A stretch of DNA of 64,000 nucleotides from Avena insularis (GCA_023614405.1 CM042694.1:133987711-134051710); one strand, 5' to 3'. Positions 1 through 11,249 are shown, numbered from the stretch's first letter. The notes: generated by a model not told the origin, from the letters alone. Numbers and translations: made by a program.

Positions 1-188
1 AGAATCACGCATTCCAAAAGGGACTAAAAAACCTTCCTCCAACATCAAAAAGTTTTAGGACCACAAGATTGTAGACCAAGGCAAAATCATGACGGTAAAG
101 GCGAGAGCCAACGGATTTATACTATATCTATGTACACTGTTCTGCTGCACACAGTCCATTTCGATCCACATAAGATTGTCTCACGACA

Positions 189-3100
189 CTAGCACATGTT
201 GATCTCGACGCTACCGCTCTTGGGGAACTGGCAGACGGGGCAGGTATCGGCGATCCTCTCGCAGTCGGCGCACAGGCACAGGTGGCGGCACGGCATCACC
301 AGCACCGCCGCCTCTTTCGCGCCGCACCACCTGCAGGGCGCCGTCAGCCCGCCGCCGCCGCCTCCGGCCACGTTCCTGCCTCCGAGGAGGAGGCTCGACT
401 CGAAGAAGCCCCCGGGCGCGGCGGCGTTGATGTTGTTCTTGCCCGCGGCGCTCTCCACCTCGCTGTCGCCACAGCCTTCCCTGGTGCGGTTGGCGTGGTC
501 GGCTACCACCTGCATCAGCTGGCTCTTCAGGCTGCTGGCCACTGACTCGTTGTAGAGCGCCGCCGACTGCCATGACTGGACTTGCATCGAGACCTGTCTG
601 ATCTGTTCGTTCAGCTCCTGGCTCTTCCTGTTCATCGCCTCCACCTCTAGTTCCTTCTCCCTCAGCTTCTTTCCTATGCCTCGTTCCAGAGAGGCCAGAA
701 AAGAAACCATCCGCCTCTGCTCCATCTCTTTCACACGCTTACTGAGCTGTTCCACCTGTGATAAAGAGAAACAAACATAACCACCAGAAACTTCTGTCAC
801 CTACTTGAATTACTTTCAACAATTAGAACCGACGGTAATGTGTTAGCCAATAGATTCTATGACACCAGGATCGCTCATATACTACATACCGCAATAAGGA
901 ACAAGCACATTATCTTCCATATCCTTGCGATCACACTCTACACAGTACCAGCCTAACAAGATTCGAAATATCTACATATTTCAGAACTTGACCAAAGGAG
1001 GAAAGGATATAAAGCCTAAAATATGCCAATATATTTCAGATTCGGAAATCAGGACGTATGAAGATTCACCGTTTACAATGTTACAAAGTGACTAGCTGCG
1101 ATGCCACCAACAACTTCAGATTAATAATTTGACCATTCCACGCTTAAATGCATCATGTAGTATTTGCATGTAAAGAAAATGATGCTCACGTGGGAGAACC
1201 ACGGGCTGTTTTTGAAAGAAGTATTCGTGCGTACGCACCAGGAATGCGAGTACGAGGACTCGAACCTGGGCGGGGAGGGGTGTATCAACACACCCTTACC
1301 ACTGGGCTATTTGCATGTAAGGATGCAAATTTCGGACCATTAAGGTAGCACCAGGAATGCGAGTACGAGGACTCGAACCTGGGCGGGGAGGGGTGTATCA
1401 ACACACCCTTACCACTGGGCTATTTGCATGTAAGGATGCAAATTTCGGACCATTAAGGTAGCCCTTTGACCCTCTCTAGTCTAGTTCAACCAAATGAACT
1501 AAATTTCTAAAAAATAACATCACTTTTAATGAACTAGAGAGGGTCACAGGGTATCCTAATGGTCCAGAGTTTGCATCCCTGTTGGATGATGATCTAAAAG
1601 CGTAGAAAAAAACCTAAGAAAGTCGTGACAGTAAATATTATCACTACTAACTGAGCAAAAACTACAACTCCAAATTGGTCCACAAAGTAGGATAAAATAT
1701 TTACCTGAGTTTTGAAGTAATGGTCAATCTCTTTGTTTCCTTTCTCCATTTCTGTCATGATATCATTGACAAATGGCGTTGTGGTAGGCAAAGGCATGCT
1801 TCCACTACCAGATGTGATGCAAGAATTACGCTCATTGTCCTCGTAGGACAATTTTAGCCCAGTAGACACAACGCTTGAATTACCAGTACATGCTAAACCA
1901 TCAGCATAGTTGTGCAAGGACATCTGAAGCTTGAGCTTCTTCTCATCCACTGTATAGTCACTTGTCTTTCTTGCTTGGTTCATAACAGGCATGTTAACAT
2001 TTCCATTGTAGTTATAATAACCACTGGTGCCAACTGCAAGAAACACATTGAAAATTAGATGAACATGAGGCATTTATTTGAGCATCAGACAGCAGGATTA
2101 AAATCATGTGTTGTGGAAAGAAGGCAAAGTGCCTAAGCTACTCCTGTTGGAGGTAGAGATGCTAATCAGCTGGCCCATTCATAATGAAGTCAATATGGAT
2201 ATCAACAAGACTACAAGGATACAGAAGCGTTGAAGCAAGCATTTGGCACACATACATATGTAACCAATGTATATCTGGCAGGCAAGGCAGTAAGAACAGT
2301 GTTGTTGCTAAAACTACCAGAACTCAAAATGAAATTAAGGACAAAACCCATCAGGCAAAAATGATATCCTTTTAGGGACAGTACAATGAACAATAGGGTA
2401 TTCCAAAAAGAGATTCAATTCCAACCATGCCATGAGTAATGGTTTAATACTGGCATTGCATGCACTGTTACCCGATAAAAATAAATCTTGGGTGTTATCA
2501 CATTAAGTCTTGATGGGGTAATACTAATATCTAGTACTATCTGCTAACAAAATCACTAATAAACAGACTGACAACATACTGTAAAACTACGATCGTTAAC
2601 AAGCCAGCTCATAAGCCTTGCACCTGAAACATGATCATCCTTTTATCCTGCTAGCATACAGTCGAGTTTTTCTCACAAAATTTATCACCTCTATGCCTAA
2701 CCTACATGCTTGGTCACAAGATCATCTAACTGCGGGAAACGTCTTTATTCCATCGAAGAAAATGAGGGCCTTGAAAATAGCCATAACCAGTTCCATGCTA
2801 AGTTACAAAAGTGTGAGATGATGCTCTGTATACATATAGAGAAAAAAAATATATATCTGAATGTGGCTAGCTTATACTACTACTGATAAATACAAAACCA
2901 CAGGGACTGCAACCAACAAACAACAGGGAGTACGGGTGCACAATGTATCTGCTCATCTCAGTGAAAACATCCAGTGAATCAGATTACTAAAGCAGGACCT
3001 ACGCTCAACTCCGAACTCTACAACAAGATGAACCGACGAAAACGTGAGAATGCAGTTATGCAGCGCAGGGTAACCATCACCCTACCTGCGTTGCTCCCGA

Positions 3101-3230
3101 AGAGCTGCAGCTGCTGTGGCGCGGACCTGGCATCAAACAGGAACTGGTTCTCGTTGGCGATGGCGTTGGTGTTAGAGCCAGGGTAGGGCGAGGAGCCCCA
3201 ATTGGTTCCTCCGAACATATGCCCCTCCAT
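189..3230 (-). CDS. BOI-related RING-type E3 ubiquitin ligase, 3 coding exons
   Basis: Coding exons on the minus strand are 3230-3086, 2033-1705 and 755-189 (1041 nt, 346 residues plus stop TAG at 189-191). All junctions are GT/AG and phases agree: exon 1 ends GCAACGCAG/gtaggg, exon 2 runs from ttgcag/TTGGC to AAAACTCAG/gtaaat, and exon 3 starts after tttatcacag. The start ATG at 3230 begins MEGHMFGGTNWG. Residues about 159-222 form a charged coiled coil. The C-terminus holds a RING finger (about 299-333) with the pattern CxxC...CRHLCxxCxxC...CPVC, followed by a conserved tail ending SVEINMC. This architecture is that of BOI/BRG proteins (S-RNase-binding-protein-like E3 ligases), which act in the nucleus or cytosol in stress, cell-death and gibberellin responses; that role is known for the family and not shown here. 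The glycine run just before the RING is low complexity. The protein looks intact. Intron 1 (2034-3085) shows nothing notable; intron 2 (756-1704) carries transposon-derived DNA. Confidence 0.93.
1235..1460 (-). repeat. 113-bp tandem duplication with a tRNA-like (SINE-type) segment
   Basis: Copies are 1235-1347 and 1348-1460 and look identical. Read on the minus strand, each unit has TAGCCCAGTGGTAAGGG, a good pol III A box, about 32 nt before GGTTCGAGTCC, a perfect B box. This is the internal promoter layout of tRNA-derived SINEs. No full cloverleaf or 3' tail is evident, so I do not call a tRNA gene. The unit also includes about 35 bp of one arm of the adjacent foldback MITE, so the duplication happened after the two elements were next to each other. 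It lies in intron 2 of the RING ligase gene, in the same orientation as the gene. Confidence 0.75.
1433..1580. mobile_element. Foldback MITE in intron 2 of the RING ligase gene
   Basis: The left arm (from AAGGATGCAAATTTCGGACC through GACCCTCTCTAGT) is repeated in inverted form by the right arm ending near 1580 (GAGAGGGTC ... GGTCCAGAGTTTGCATCC). The arms are about 55 bp with scattered mismatches and leave a short AT-rich loop. I could not assign a superfamily because no clear target duplication is visible. Confidence 0.7.
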
Positions 3231-3740
3231 TCCAGTATCCTTTACCTGGCAATAACACAGCGGGAGTAAGAGGGATTCTGGAGAAGAAAGCCACAGTACA
3301 AATCGCTCGGTTCTGATCGAGATCGAGAAATCGGAACGGAAACGGAGACGATATACCGAATCGAAACCGCTGACACGTACCGGGAATGTTTCCACCCCGT
3401 ACCAGGGAAGATAAGAAGGCGCGGCGGGACACTCCGATACGACGGCGGTCGTCTCCGATTGGCGCAGTCGGGCACGAGTCCTGGCGAATCGAAACCCTAG
3501 CGAGCCAGCCGCGATCCACCGAGAAACCAGCCGAAATCGGGGAGAACACGGAAATAGAGGGGAGGGGAGCAGGAGGGCGAAATCTGCGGCGTGATTCGGG
3601 CGCGGGGGGCGGGAGAGAGGAGACGGGACGGGAACGGAAACGGAGTGAAACTTCCCGGGGAAGCCGCCGCGGCCGCTGATGCCGCCGTCGAGGGTTGGAT
3701 TGGGGAATGCGAGCGAGGGGGGAGAGAGAGCGTTGGGAAC
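3231..3740 (-). other. 5' untranslated leader of the RING ligase gene with a leader intron
   Basis: Upstream of the start codon a probable leader intron spans 3380-3246: donor CCCG/gtacgtg reads from 3380 and acceptor attgccag/GTAAAGG ends at 3246. The short leader segment 3245-3231 then joins the ATG. Sequence from 3381 to about 3740 is GC-rich and purine-rich on the plus strand, as expected for a 5' UTR and core promoter. The transcription start cannot be fixed from sequence. The window has short open frames here (for example 3386-3679 plus), which I regard as chance frames in GC-rich DNA. Confidence 0.6.
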
Positions 3741-3991
3741 TCCGCGATTTTTTTTTTTTTTTTTTTTTTGCTCTCGGTTAAAGAGGAAGGAAAACGGAAG
3801 GCAAGGAGGAAGAAGAGAAGAAGACTGGAGTCGAGGGAGCGGAGTGGCCTAATGGGCTGTTACAAGACCTGGCATGGCCCAGTTGGATAAGTGGGCCTCC
3901 ATAGCATGTTTTGACCAGACTGCTTGTTACAAGACCTGGCATGGCCCAGTTGGATAAGTGGGCCTCCATAGCATGTTTTGACCAGACTGCT
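3741..3991 (-). promoter_or_regulatory. Probable promoter of the RING ligase gene
   Basis: Just upstream of the leader is a run of about 22 T on the plus strand (about 3749-3770; an A tract on the coding strand), then a segment with repeated GGCCCA/TGGGCC motifs. Such site II/TCP-type boxes are common in plant promoters. Part of this segment is duplicated in tandem, which doubles the GGCCCA boxes. Assignment as promoter rests on position and these motifs only. Confidence 0.45.
3858..3991. repeat. 67-bp tandem duplication, 2 copies
   Basis: Units are 3858-3924 and 3925-3991 and appear identical. Each has one GGCCCA and one GGGCC motif and a stretch TGGCCCAGTTGGATAAG, which looks like a pol III A box, but no B box follows. 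The repeat lies about 630 bp upstream of the RING ligase start codon. Confidence 0.9.
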
Positions 3992-4273
3992 TTCATGTAG
4001 CATGGTTCTCTAAAAAAATTGTAGCATGGTGGGCCCTTTGGTCAACCATTTAGCCCAACACAAGAAGTGCTTCACCTAGGCTTTTATATTTTCACAATTG
4101 ACAAAAGTTTTTCCAAAATTAAATTGTTTTTTGTACTTTAGAATTTTTTATAACTGACTGGGTGAGTAAATGCGACAATAGTTAATTTTTTTGTAACTGT
4201 ACAATTACTTTTGTATCACATTTTTCTAGATGGTTTGATTTTCTTCCGACAATCTAAACAATTTTTTCTCCTT

Positions 4274-4476
4274 CCCCACTTTGTAGCTGCCACAATGTTT
4301 ATGTTCGGAAGATCAAGCTTGTCTCAGCCCCTCTCCCTCCTTGATTCCAACCATCTAGAATTTTTCCTACCCCACTTTGTAGCCGCCACAACATTTACAT
4401 TTTGAAGATCAAGCTTTTTTTGCGAATAAAAAAAGTCAAGCTTGTCTCGACCCCTCTCTCTCTCCCCTTGATTCTA
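4274..4476 (+). repeat. Imperfect direct repeat of about 80-105 bp
   Basis: The segment beginning CCCCACTTTGTAGC at 4274 is repeated from 4370. Both copies run through AAGATCAAGCTT, CCCCTCTC and CCTTGATTC. The second copy carries an extra AT-rich stretch of about 28 bp in the middle. The flanks 4058-4273 and 4477-4673 are AT-rich and hold nothing I can identify. Confidence 0.7.
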
Positions 4477-4673
4477 GTGAAACCCCGTGCTCTAATGTCC
4501 CTCTTTAGATCACATGATTTTTTGAGGAAATTTGTTAATTACAGATTTTCATTAGAATGCATTCATTTAGGTTGTTTGGTAGGAACATGCACAAGAGGAA
4601 TCCACTTCCTTTTGGTTTTGGGTGAATTGTTTTGCAAAAATTTCACAGGGCTCTAAAAACCTACTCTTACCTG

Positions 4674-4738
4674 CTCCCTCTAGTCCAAATACGTACGAAT
4701 CTAGATAAAGTTGAAAATAATAATATGGACTGGAGGAG
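4674..4738. mobile_element. Very short Stowaway-like MITE, degenerate
   Basis: Ends CTCCCTCTAGTCCAAATA and TATGGACTGGAGGAG form an imperfect inverted repeat, and TA follows the right end. Size is about 65 bp. This could be an internally deleted Stowaway; the left TA is not adjacent, so the call is weak. From 4739 to 5047 nothing is recognised. Confidence 0.35.
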
Positions 4739-5047
4739 TATAATTTTTCTGCTCGTTCATTTAATCCGAGGCACGCCGAGGCCCAAAGCGCTTATACATA
4801 ATCATTAGGAATCCATATCGCAAATTTGGAGTAAGATGTGCAACTTTGTTCAGAGCTGCGTGCCCGGCCCTACACGCACGGGCACTTCCCGGGTGTTGAT
4901 GTCATGGAAAGGCTAGGTAAATCACTAACTAGTGGGTAGTCATTCGTAGGAAACACTCGGTCCTCACAAGGATGGAAGCTCAACCTACCTTCAGCTTCAG
5001 GACATAAATTGAAAAAACTTGTCAAACTATTATAACTTTTAGTACTA

Positions 5048-5560
5048 ATTAGTGGAAAACGGGGCTCTAGTCCCGGTTTCGCACCTGGAACTGTGAATTC
5101 GGGATTAGAGGCCTCTATCTCTAGTTTCAATTTGCTACGAATCGGGACTAAAGACCACCACGTGGCAGTGGCAACGCGGTGGGGCTGGAGGACCTCTAGT
5201 CCCGGGCCATAACATCATCCGGGACTAAAGATTTTTTTTGGATTTTTTTTGGATTTTTTTCTTAAATTGTTTGACTCTCACTTGGTAACACCAACTCGTT
5301 AATCTCTCACTTGAAACATTTTTAATAGTATGTACACTTAATCTTAGGTTAAATTATACTCATGATCAAACTTCTCGGTCGGTCACCCATCCTAACAATC
5401 ACTCCACCCCTAGCATGCTTAACTTCTTCGTTCCATCAGGATGACCTTGTGCAAGGGAAATTGTACCTTGTTGTCAACACTACCATATCAATGCTATTAA
5501 CTCATATCAATATGTCACACGTCTTTATTTTTTGAAATTGCCCATCTGTTCTTCTCATTC
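5048..5560 (+). mobile_element. Degenerate CACTA transposon end
   Basis: TTAGTGGAAAACGGGGCTC near 5050 matches, with a damaged first bases, the CACTAGTGGAAAACGGGGC terminus typical of a Triticeae CACTA group. It is followed by subterminal repeats of CGGGACTAAAG and CTAGTCCCGG in both orientations. From about 5230 to 5530 the sequence aligns by eye with 44090-44395 inside the CACTA element at 43879-47348 (shared blocks include GTTAATCTCTCAC, AACATTTTTAATA, CGGTCA-CCATCCTA and TATTTTTTGAAA). No matching opposite end is visible, so the element is truncated or decayed. Confidence 0.6.
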
Positions 5561-6224
5561 GATTATCAAACTGGTGCACCCACTCGGTATGGTAAGCTGA
5601 TCTGACAGAGAATGGATGCGATTTGGTTTTGTGCCCGGGCATGAAATCCTACATGAGGTGTCCACTAAGCGGGATCAATAAAATTTTCTCCGCATCAATT
5701 GGTCTAAAGTTTGCTCTTATTTGAGCTTCGTCCCATAGACCAGAGGCAGGATCGATCGGCTCATCTACCATCAGGATATGTCCCCTTTCAGTTTGCACCT
5801 TCCTTGTATGACTATTCAGAATCCAATGATCCTCCAATATATCACTTTTGCTTGGGTATCCCTCCTACTTGTCAAACTTGGACAACAAAAACTCGATATT
5901 GATTCGTTTCGACCGTATAAACCCACCCGAGGCCCGTATTGTCCTCTTAGACGTATACTCACCGTACATGTATACTCACGTGTCTGCGAGAGGCGAAAAT
6001 CGGAAGTTATATAGCAAAAACAACAAAAATTTAAAATATGACATGCAAATACATAGATCGCGATAACAGGAGGTGGGTTCGGCCGATAAGAACGACCGAG
6101 TACACTGATACGGAGGTATACATATTCTGGGTATAGGTTTCGACCGATTAAAATAAAACCAGTCCATGCAAACTTAAGTTTTAGGAGGGGGAGACACGGA
6201 AGCACACCTCTATATTAATTTATG
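5561..6224. other. Unassigned intergenic sequence
   Basis: No gene, complete repeat or RNA was recognised. Short open frames occur on both strands but none resembles a known family. It may be the continuation of the decayed CACTA element to the left. Confidence 0.4.
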
Positions 6225-6232
6225 GTAGCAGC

Positions 6233-6540
6233 CAGCCCTGGGCAGCCCGGCCCGAAAAAAGGCCGACGGGTCGGGCTTTTAAGGCCCGTGGGCCGGGCCT
6301 GGGCTTCACATTTGCGGCCCGAAGGGTGCACGGGCCGGGCTCGGGCCTGAGGAAAGCTAAAAATAGGAAGAAGCTGGCCCGCAGCCCAAAGAAATAAGTG
6401 TGCCACGGGCTGGGCTCAGGCTCAGTTTTCAGGCCCGCCAGCCGGGCCAGGCCGGGCTCGGGCCTGGGTTTTGCACGGGCGGGCTTTGTCAGGCCCGGCC
6501 CAAGCCCGGCCCGGCCCGGCCCGGAACATGCCTAGGTATA
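6233..6540. mobile_element. GC-rich hAT-type MITE with 8-bp target duplication
   Basis: The element is bounded by GTAGCAGC at 6225-6232 and 6541-6548, an exact 8-bp direct repeat as expected for hAT insertions. The terminal inverted repeats are imperfect: the left end reads CAGCCCTGGGCAG, the right end read inward reads TATACCTAGGCATG. The 308-bp body is packed with GGCCCGG/CCGGGCC motifs and has no coding capacity, so it would depend on a hAT transposase supplied in trans. Confidence 0.75.
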
Positions 6541-6699
6541 GTAGCAGCTGATCAACCCTCCAAATGTGACCACGCTTAAACGTTTGAATGCCCGCCACGA
6601 TGCTTTTCCAAGTAAAAGACAAGTCCTTCTTTGACCCTCCTTTTAATATATTGCCATTATTTTGCCCTCAATACCTGGTCAGGTTTATTAATCTAGTTG

Positions 6700-6860
6700 G
6701 TATAGCACCGTGATAGGTCTTGGCCCCTTGGGGAGCATAGTTTTCTGGCGCACACACATGTGCACACACGTACGCACCCCCAATGTTTCATGTGTGGCAG
6801 GTTTAATACACATCTCATTTACATGCGCGTTCACTTGACAACTATTGCATCTTACTAGTA
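6700..6860. repeat. Segmental duplication copy A, left part
   Basis: The run of CACACACATGTGCACACACG, then CCCAATGTTTCATGTGTGGC and GATACACATCTCATTTAC-like sequence, matches 43600-43720 of copy B. The copy is interrupted at the TA at 6859-6860 by the nested insertions and resumes at 26845. Sequence 6549-6699 shows nothing recognisable. Confidence 0.65.
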
Positions 6861-7108
6861 CTCTCTTTTCTCCATATTACTTCGTATATTAGGTCGGGCT
6901 TTCTTATATTTCACCAGGTACAGTGTGTAAAATATCTGCATATACTTCTTTTTTGCGAAAATTTCACCGATCTATTAATAATCATCAACAGTAGTACAAA
7001 GAGGCTTAAAAGTAATAAAAATTACAGATAGGTCGATGGACCACCTAGCGAAGACTACAAACACTAGCACGAGCCGAAGGCGCGGCGCCGTCCTCGCCCC
7101 TCCATCAC

Positions 7109-8689
7109 TGATACATTGCAAATGTATCTATAATTTTTGATGTTTCATGCTTGGTTTTATCTACTTTCTTATGTTTTGTCCACACTTTGGAGTACTTTTT
7201 ATATGATTTCTTGGACTAACCTATTAACAAGAGCCACAGTGCCAACTGCTTGTTTTCTGCTATTTTTGGTTTTAGGAAAGTCAGAAAATAAATATTTTCG
7301 GAATTGGACAGGACAAAAGCCAAAGTCATTATTTTACCGAGGGACACCTGGAGCCAGAATACGAGACGGAGAGGGGCTAGGGCCCGGCCACACCACCTGG
7401 CAGCATGGCTCACATGGGTTGAGGTCTGCAGCCCACGAGCACTCAGCCTCTCCTTCCGCCTATATATTGCCTCTGATACGGAAACCTTAAGAACCCGATC
7501 AAAAATCCACGAAAGAGTCTGTAGCCGCCGTCATCTCCATCCCTAGATCGGGAGGGATCTAAAGCTCTTGCCGGCACCCTGCCGGAGAGGAGAATTCATC
7601 CTGGAGGCCTTCTTCGTCATCATCATGCAAGCCCCCGGTGTGATGCGTGAGTAGTTCATCTCTGGACTACGGGTCCATGTAGTAGCTAGATGACTGGTTC
7701 TTCTCCTTTGTGCTATCATGTTTAGATCTTGTGAGCTCCGTTCATGATCAAGATCATCTATTTGTAATTCTGCATATTGTGTTTGCGAGGATCCGATGAA
7801 TATTGAGATGCTATTTCAGATTGATTATTGATTCTATCATGTCTTTGTTATTTGTGATCTTGCATGCTTTTCGTTGTTAGTAGCTATATTGGCCAAGTAG
7901 ATGCTAGCAACTTCAAGAGTTAGTATTTATGCTCGATAGTGGGTTCATGCCTCTGGTAATCTAGCGAAGTGACAGAAATCTCTAAGGTACTAGATGTGCT
8001 GTTGCTACTAGGGAGAAAACAACAATTCTTTATTCATAGAACAATCGTATTGTTTACATTACACGCAATTCTTAATGCAATTATCTGTTGCTTGCAACTT
8101 AATACTGGAGGGGGTTCGGATGATAACCTTAAGATGGATTATTAGTCATAGATGCAATTGGATGGCAGTCTATGTATAATGTTGTAATGCCCAATCGAAT
8201 CTCAAAGGAGTCAAGATAAGTAGTATATGCTTGTATGCTTTTTCGATGTTTGTCAATTGCCCCGCGGCAATTTGTTCACCCAACATGTTGTCTATCTTAA
8301 GGAGAGCCACCACTAGCGAACTATGGACCCCGGTCCTTCCTTTTAGAATCAATCTACAAACTGTTTACTGCTTTGTGTTTACTTTCTGCAAACTATTACT
8401 TCCTTCCATTTGATACGTTTAATCCTTTGTTTTCAGCAAAACCAGTGAGATTGACAACCTCATCGCAAGTTGGGGACAGAGTTCTGTGGTTGTGTTGTGC
8501 AGGTCTCCACGATGCTGCTGGCACCGGTAGTGCGCCCTCCCAACGTTCAGCTAGCAACACCTTTGGGGTGTTTCCTTGCTCCTACTAGATTAATAAGCTT
8601 GGTTTTGTACTGAGGGAAATCTTGCTGCTGTGCTCATCATACCTTCCTCTTGGGGTTCCCCAATGAGCTCGATATATTTTGGGCCATCA
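7109..8689 (+). repeat. LTR1 of the gypsy complex (5' LTR)
   Basis: Starts TGATACATTGCAAATGTATC and ends TTTTGGGCCATCA, giving TG...CA termini and 1581 bp. The first 20 nt fold as an 8-bp stem with a GCA loop. Short open frames inside the LTR recur in all copies and are not genes. Confidence 0.9.
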
Positions 8690-8700
8690 AGCATATTTTC

Positions 8701-8718
8701 TGGCGCCGTTGCCGGGGA
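8701..8718 (+). other. Primer binding site, tRNA-Asp type
   Basis: TGGCGCCGTTGCCGGGGA lies 11 nt after LTR1 and is complementary to the 3' end of plant tRNA-Asp including CCA. This is the usual primer of Athila-type elements. The matching site after LTR2 (11261-11278) carries mutations (TGGCGTCGTTGCCAGGGA). Confidence 0.85.
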
Positions 8719-8801
8719 GTCAAGGACATCTTCACAAGGGGAGTCCCTCATAACCAATCTCTTTACTTTGTTATTTTTGTTTTGCTTAGTTTACTTTTGC
8801 T

Positions 8802-9687
8802 TTGTTTGCTTGTTTTTTTATCAAAAACACACAAAAAAATAGTTTAACAAGTTTGCTTTCTTTATCAAAAATACAAAAAAAGACTACTCTTGAAAACACT
8901 AAGTTGTGTGACTTCACTAGCACCAACAACAATGATTTTATGAGCACACCTATTGCTCCACCTATTCCTAAAGCTACTTTCTTTGAAATAAAACCTGCTT
9001 TACTCAATCTTGTTACGAGAGAACAATTTTCTGGTATTGGTAATGAAGATGCTGCTACCCATCTAAATAACTTTGTTAAACTTTGTGAGATGCAAAAGCA
9101 TAGGGATATAGATGGGGATATTATTAAGCTTAAATTGTTTCCTTTCTCTTTGAGAGGAAAAGCTAAAGAATGGTTGAATTCCTTAACTAGGAATAGTATT
9201 GATTCTTGGACTAAATGCAAAGATGCTTTCATTGGAAAATACTATCCTCCTTCTAAGATTATATCTATGAGAAGTGAAATAATGAAGTTTAAACAATCTG
9301 ATAACGAACATGTTGCTCAAGCTTGGGAAAGAATGGAATCTTTGGTAAAGAATTGTCCCACTCATGGACTGACTGCTTGGATGATCATCCAAACTTTTTA
9401 TGCAGGATTGAACTACTCTTCAAGGAACCTATTGGATTCTGCTGCTGGAGGTACCTTTATGATCATCACTTTGGGTGCTGCAACAAAGCTTTTGGATAAT
9501 ATGATGGTTAACTATTCTGAATGGCATACTGAGAGAGCTCCACAAGGTAAGAAGGTAAATTCTGTTGAGGAAACCTCCTCCTCGAGTGATAAGATTGATA
9601 TTATTATGTCTATACTTGTTAATGGGAAAGCCCATATTGATCCAAATCATGTTCCCTTAGCCTCTTCGGTTGCTCAAGAAGAGCAAG
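8802..9687 (+). pseudogene. Truncated gag of the first internal region
   Basis: A frame is open from 8802 into LTR2. The expected start seen in the second copy (ATGACTACTCTTGAAAAC, 11441) is AAG here, so initiation is lost or moves to the next ATG (about 8939, MSTPIAPPIP). The protein matches Gag of Athila-like elements, with the core FSLRGKAKEWLNSL and W-KC-DAF-GKYYPP region of the retrotransposon gag domain. It ends abruptly at GAAGAGCAAG, where LTR2 begins, so the C-terminal half, nucleocapsid and protease are missing. Confidence 0.8.
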
Positions 9688-11249
9688 TGATACATTGCAA
9701 ATGTATCTATAATTTTTGATGTTCCATGCTTGGTTTTATCTACTTTCTTATGTTTTGTCCACACTTTGGAGTACTTTTCATACGATTTCTTGGATTAACC
9801 TATTAACAAGAGTCACAGTGCCAGCTGCCTGTTTTCTGCTGTTTTTGGTTCTACGAAGTCAAAAAATGAATATTCTCGGAATTGGACAGGACAAAAGACA
9901 AAGTTATTATTTTACCAGGGGCACCTGGAGCCAGAATACGAGACAGAGAGGGGCTGGGGCCTGGCCACACCACCGGTGCCGAGCCTGGCCAGTGGTCTGC
10001 CCTGTGCACCCCTGGGCCTCTCCTTCCGCATATATATTGCCTCTGATACGGAAACCCTAAGTAGCCGATAAAAATTCCACGAAAGAGTCTGTAGCCACCG
10101 TCGTCTCCATCCCTAGATCGGGAGGGATCTGAAGCTCTTCCCGACACCTGGGAGAGAATTCACCACAGGCCTTCTTCATCATCATGCAAGCCTCCGGTGT
10201 GATGCGTGAGTAGTTCATCTCTGGACTACGGGTCCATGTAGTAGCTAGATGGCTGGTTCTCCTCCTTTGTGCTTTCATGTCTAGATCTTGTGAGCTCCGT
10301 TCATGATCAAGATCATCTATTTGTAATTCTGCATGTTGTGTTTGCGGGGATCCGATGGATATTGAGATGCTATTTTAGATTGATTATTGATTCTATCATG
10401 TCTTTGTTATTTGTGATCTTGCATGCTTTCCGTTGTTAGTAGCTATCTTGGCCAAGTAGATGCTAACAACTCCAAGAGTTAGTATTTATGCTCGATAGTG
10501 GGTTCATGCCTCTGGTAATCTGGGGAAGTGACAGAAATCTCTAAGGTACTAGATGTGATGTTGCTACTAGGGAGAAAACAACAATCCTTTGTTCATAGAA
10601 CAATCATATTGTTTACATTACACGCAATTCGTAATGCAATTATCCGTTGCTTGCAACATAATACTGGAGGGGGTTCGGATGATAACCTGAAGGTGGATTA
10701 TTAGTCATAGATGCAGTTGGATGGCGGTCTATGTATAATGTTGTAATGCCCAATCAAGTCTCAAAGGAGTCAAGATGATTAGTATATGCATGTATTGCTT
10801 TCTCGATGTTTGTCAATTTCCCCGCTGTAATTTGTTCACCCAGCATGTTATCTATCTTAAGGAGAGTCAGCTCTAGTGAACTATGGACCCGGTCCTTTCT
10901 TTTACATTCAATCTACAATCAACTATTTGCTGCTTTGTGTTTACTTTCTGCAAACTATTACTTCCTTCCATTCGATATGTTTAATCTTTTGTTTTCAGCA
11001 AAACCGGTGAGATTGACAACCTCATCACAAGTTTGGGGCAGAGTTCTGTGGTTGTGTTGTGCAGGTCTCCACGTTCTTCACTGCACGTAGTCTTGACTGC
11101 CAAAGTTCAGCTAGCTACACCTTTGGTGTGTTTCCTTGCTCCTACTGGATTGATAACCTTGGTTTCGTACTGAGGGAAAACTTGCTGCTGTGCTCATCAT
11201 ACCTCCCTCTTGGGGTTCCCCAATGAGCTCGATATATTTTGGGCCATCA
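9688..11249 (+). repeat. LTR2 of the gypsy complex (shared central LTR)
   Basis: Same ends as LTR1 (TGATACATTG ... GGGCCATCA), 1562 bp. It has a primer site on its right but a truncated gag, not a polypurine tract, on its left. Confidence 0.9.

Noticed and set aside
211..573. Arginine- and alanine-rich open frames overlapping the RING exon
   Set aside because: They are other-frame shadows of the GC-rich RING ligase exon.
1240..1460. tRNA gene on the minus strand
   Set aside because: A and B boxes are good, but no complete acceptor stem or anticodon arm can be folded, and the unit is a tandem duplicate fused to MITE sequence; treated as SINE-like.
7137..7490. Protein-coding gene starting MMFHAWFYLLS
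   Set aside because: The same frame recurs at the same place in each LTR (for example 9716-10060), so it is LTR sequence without conserved coding function.
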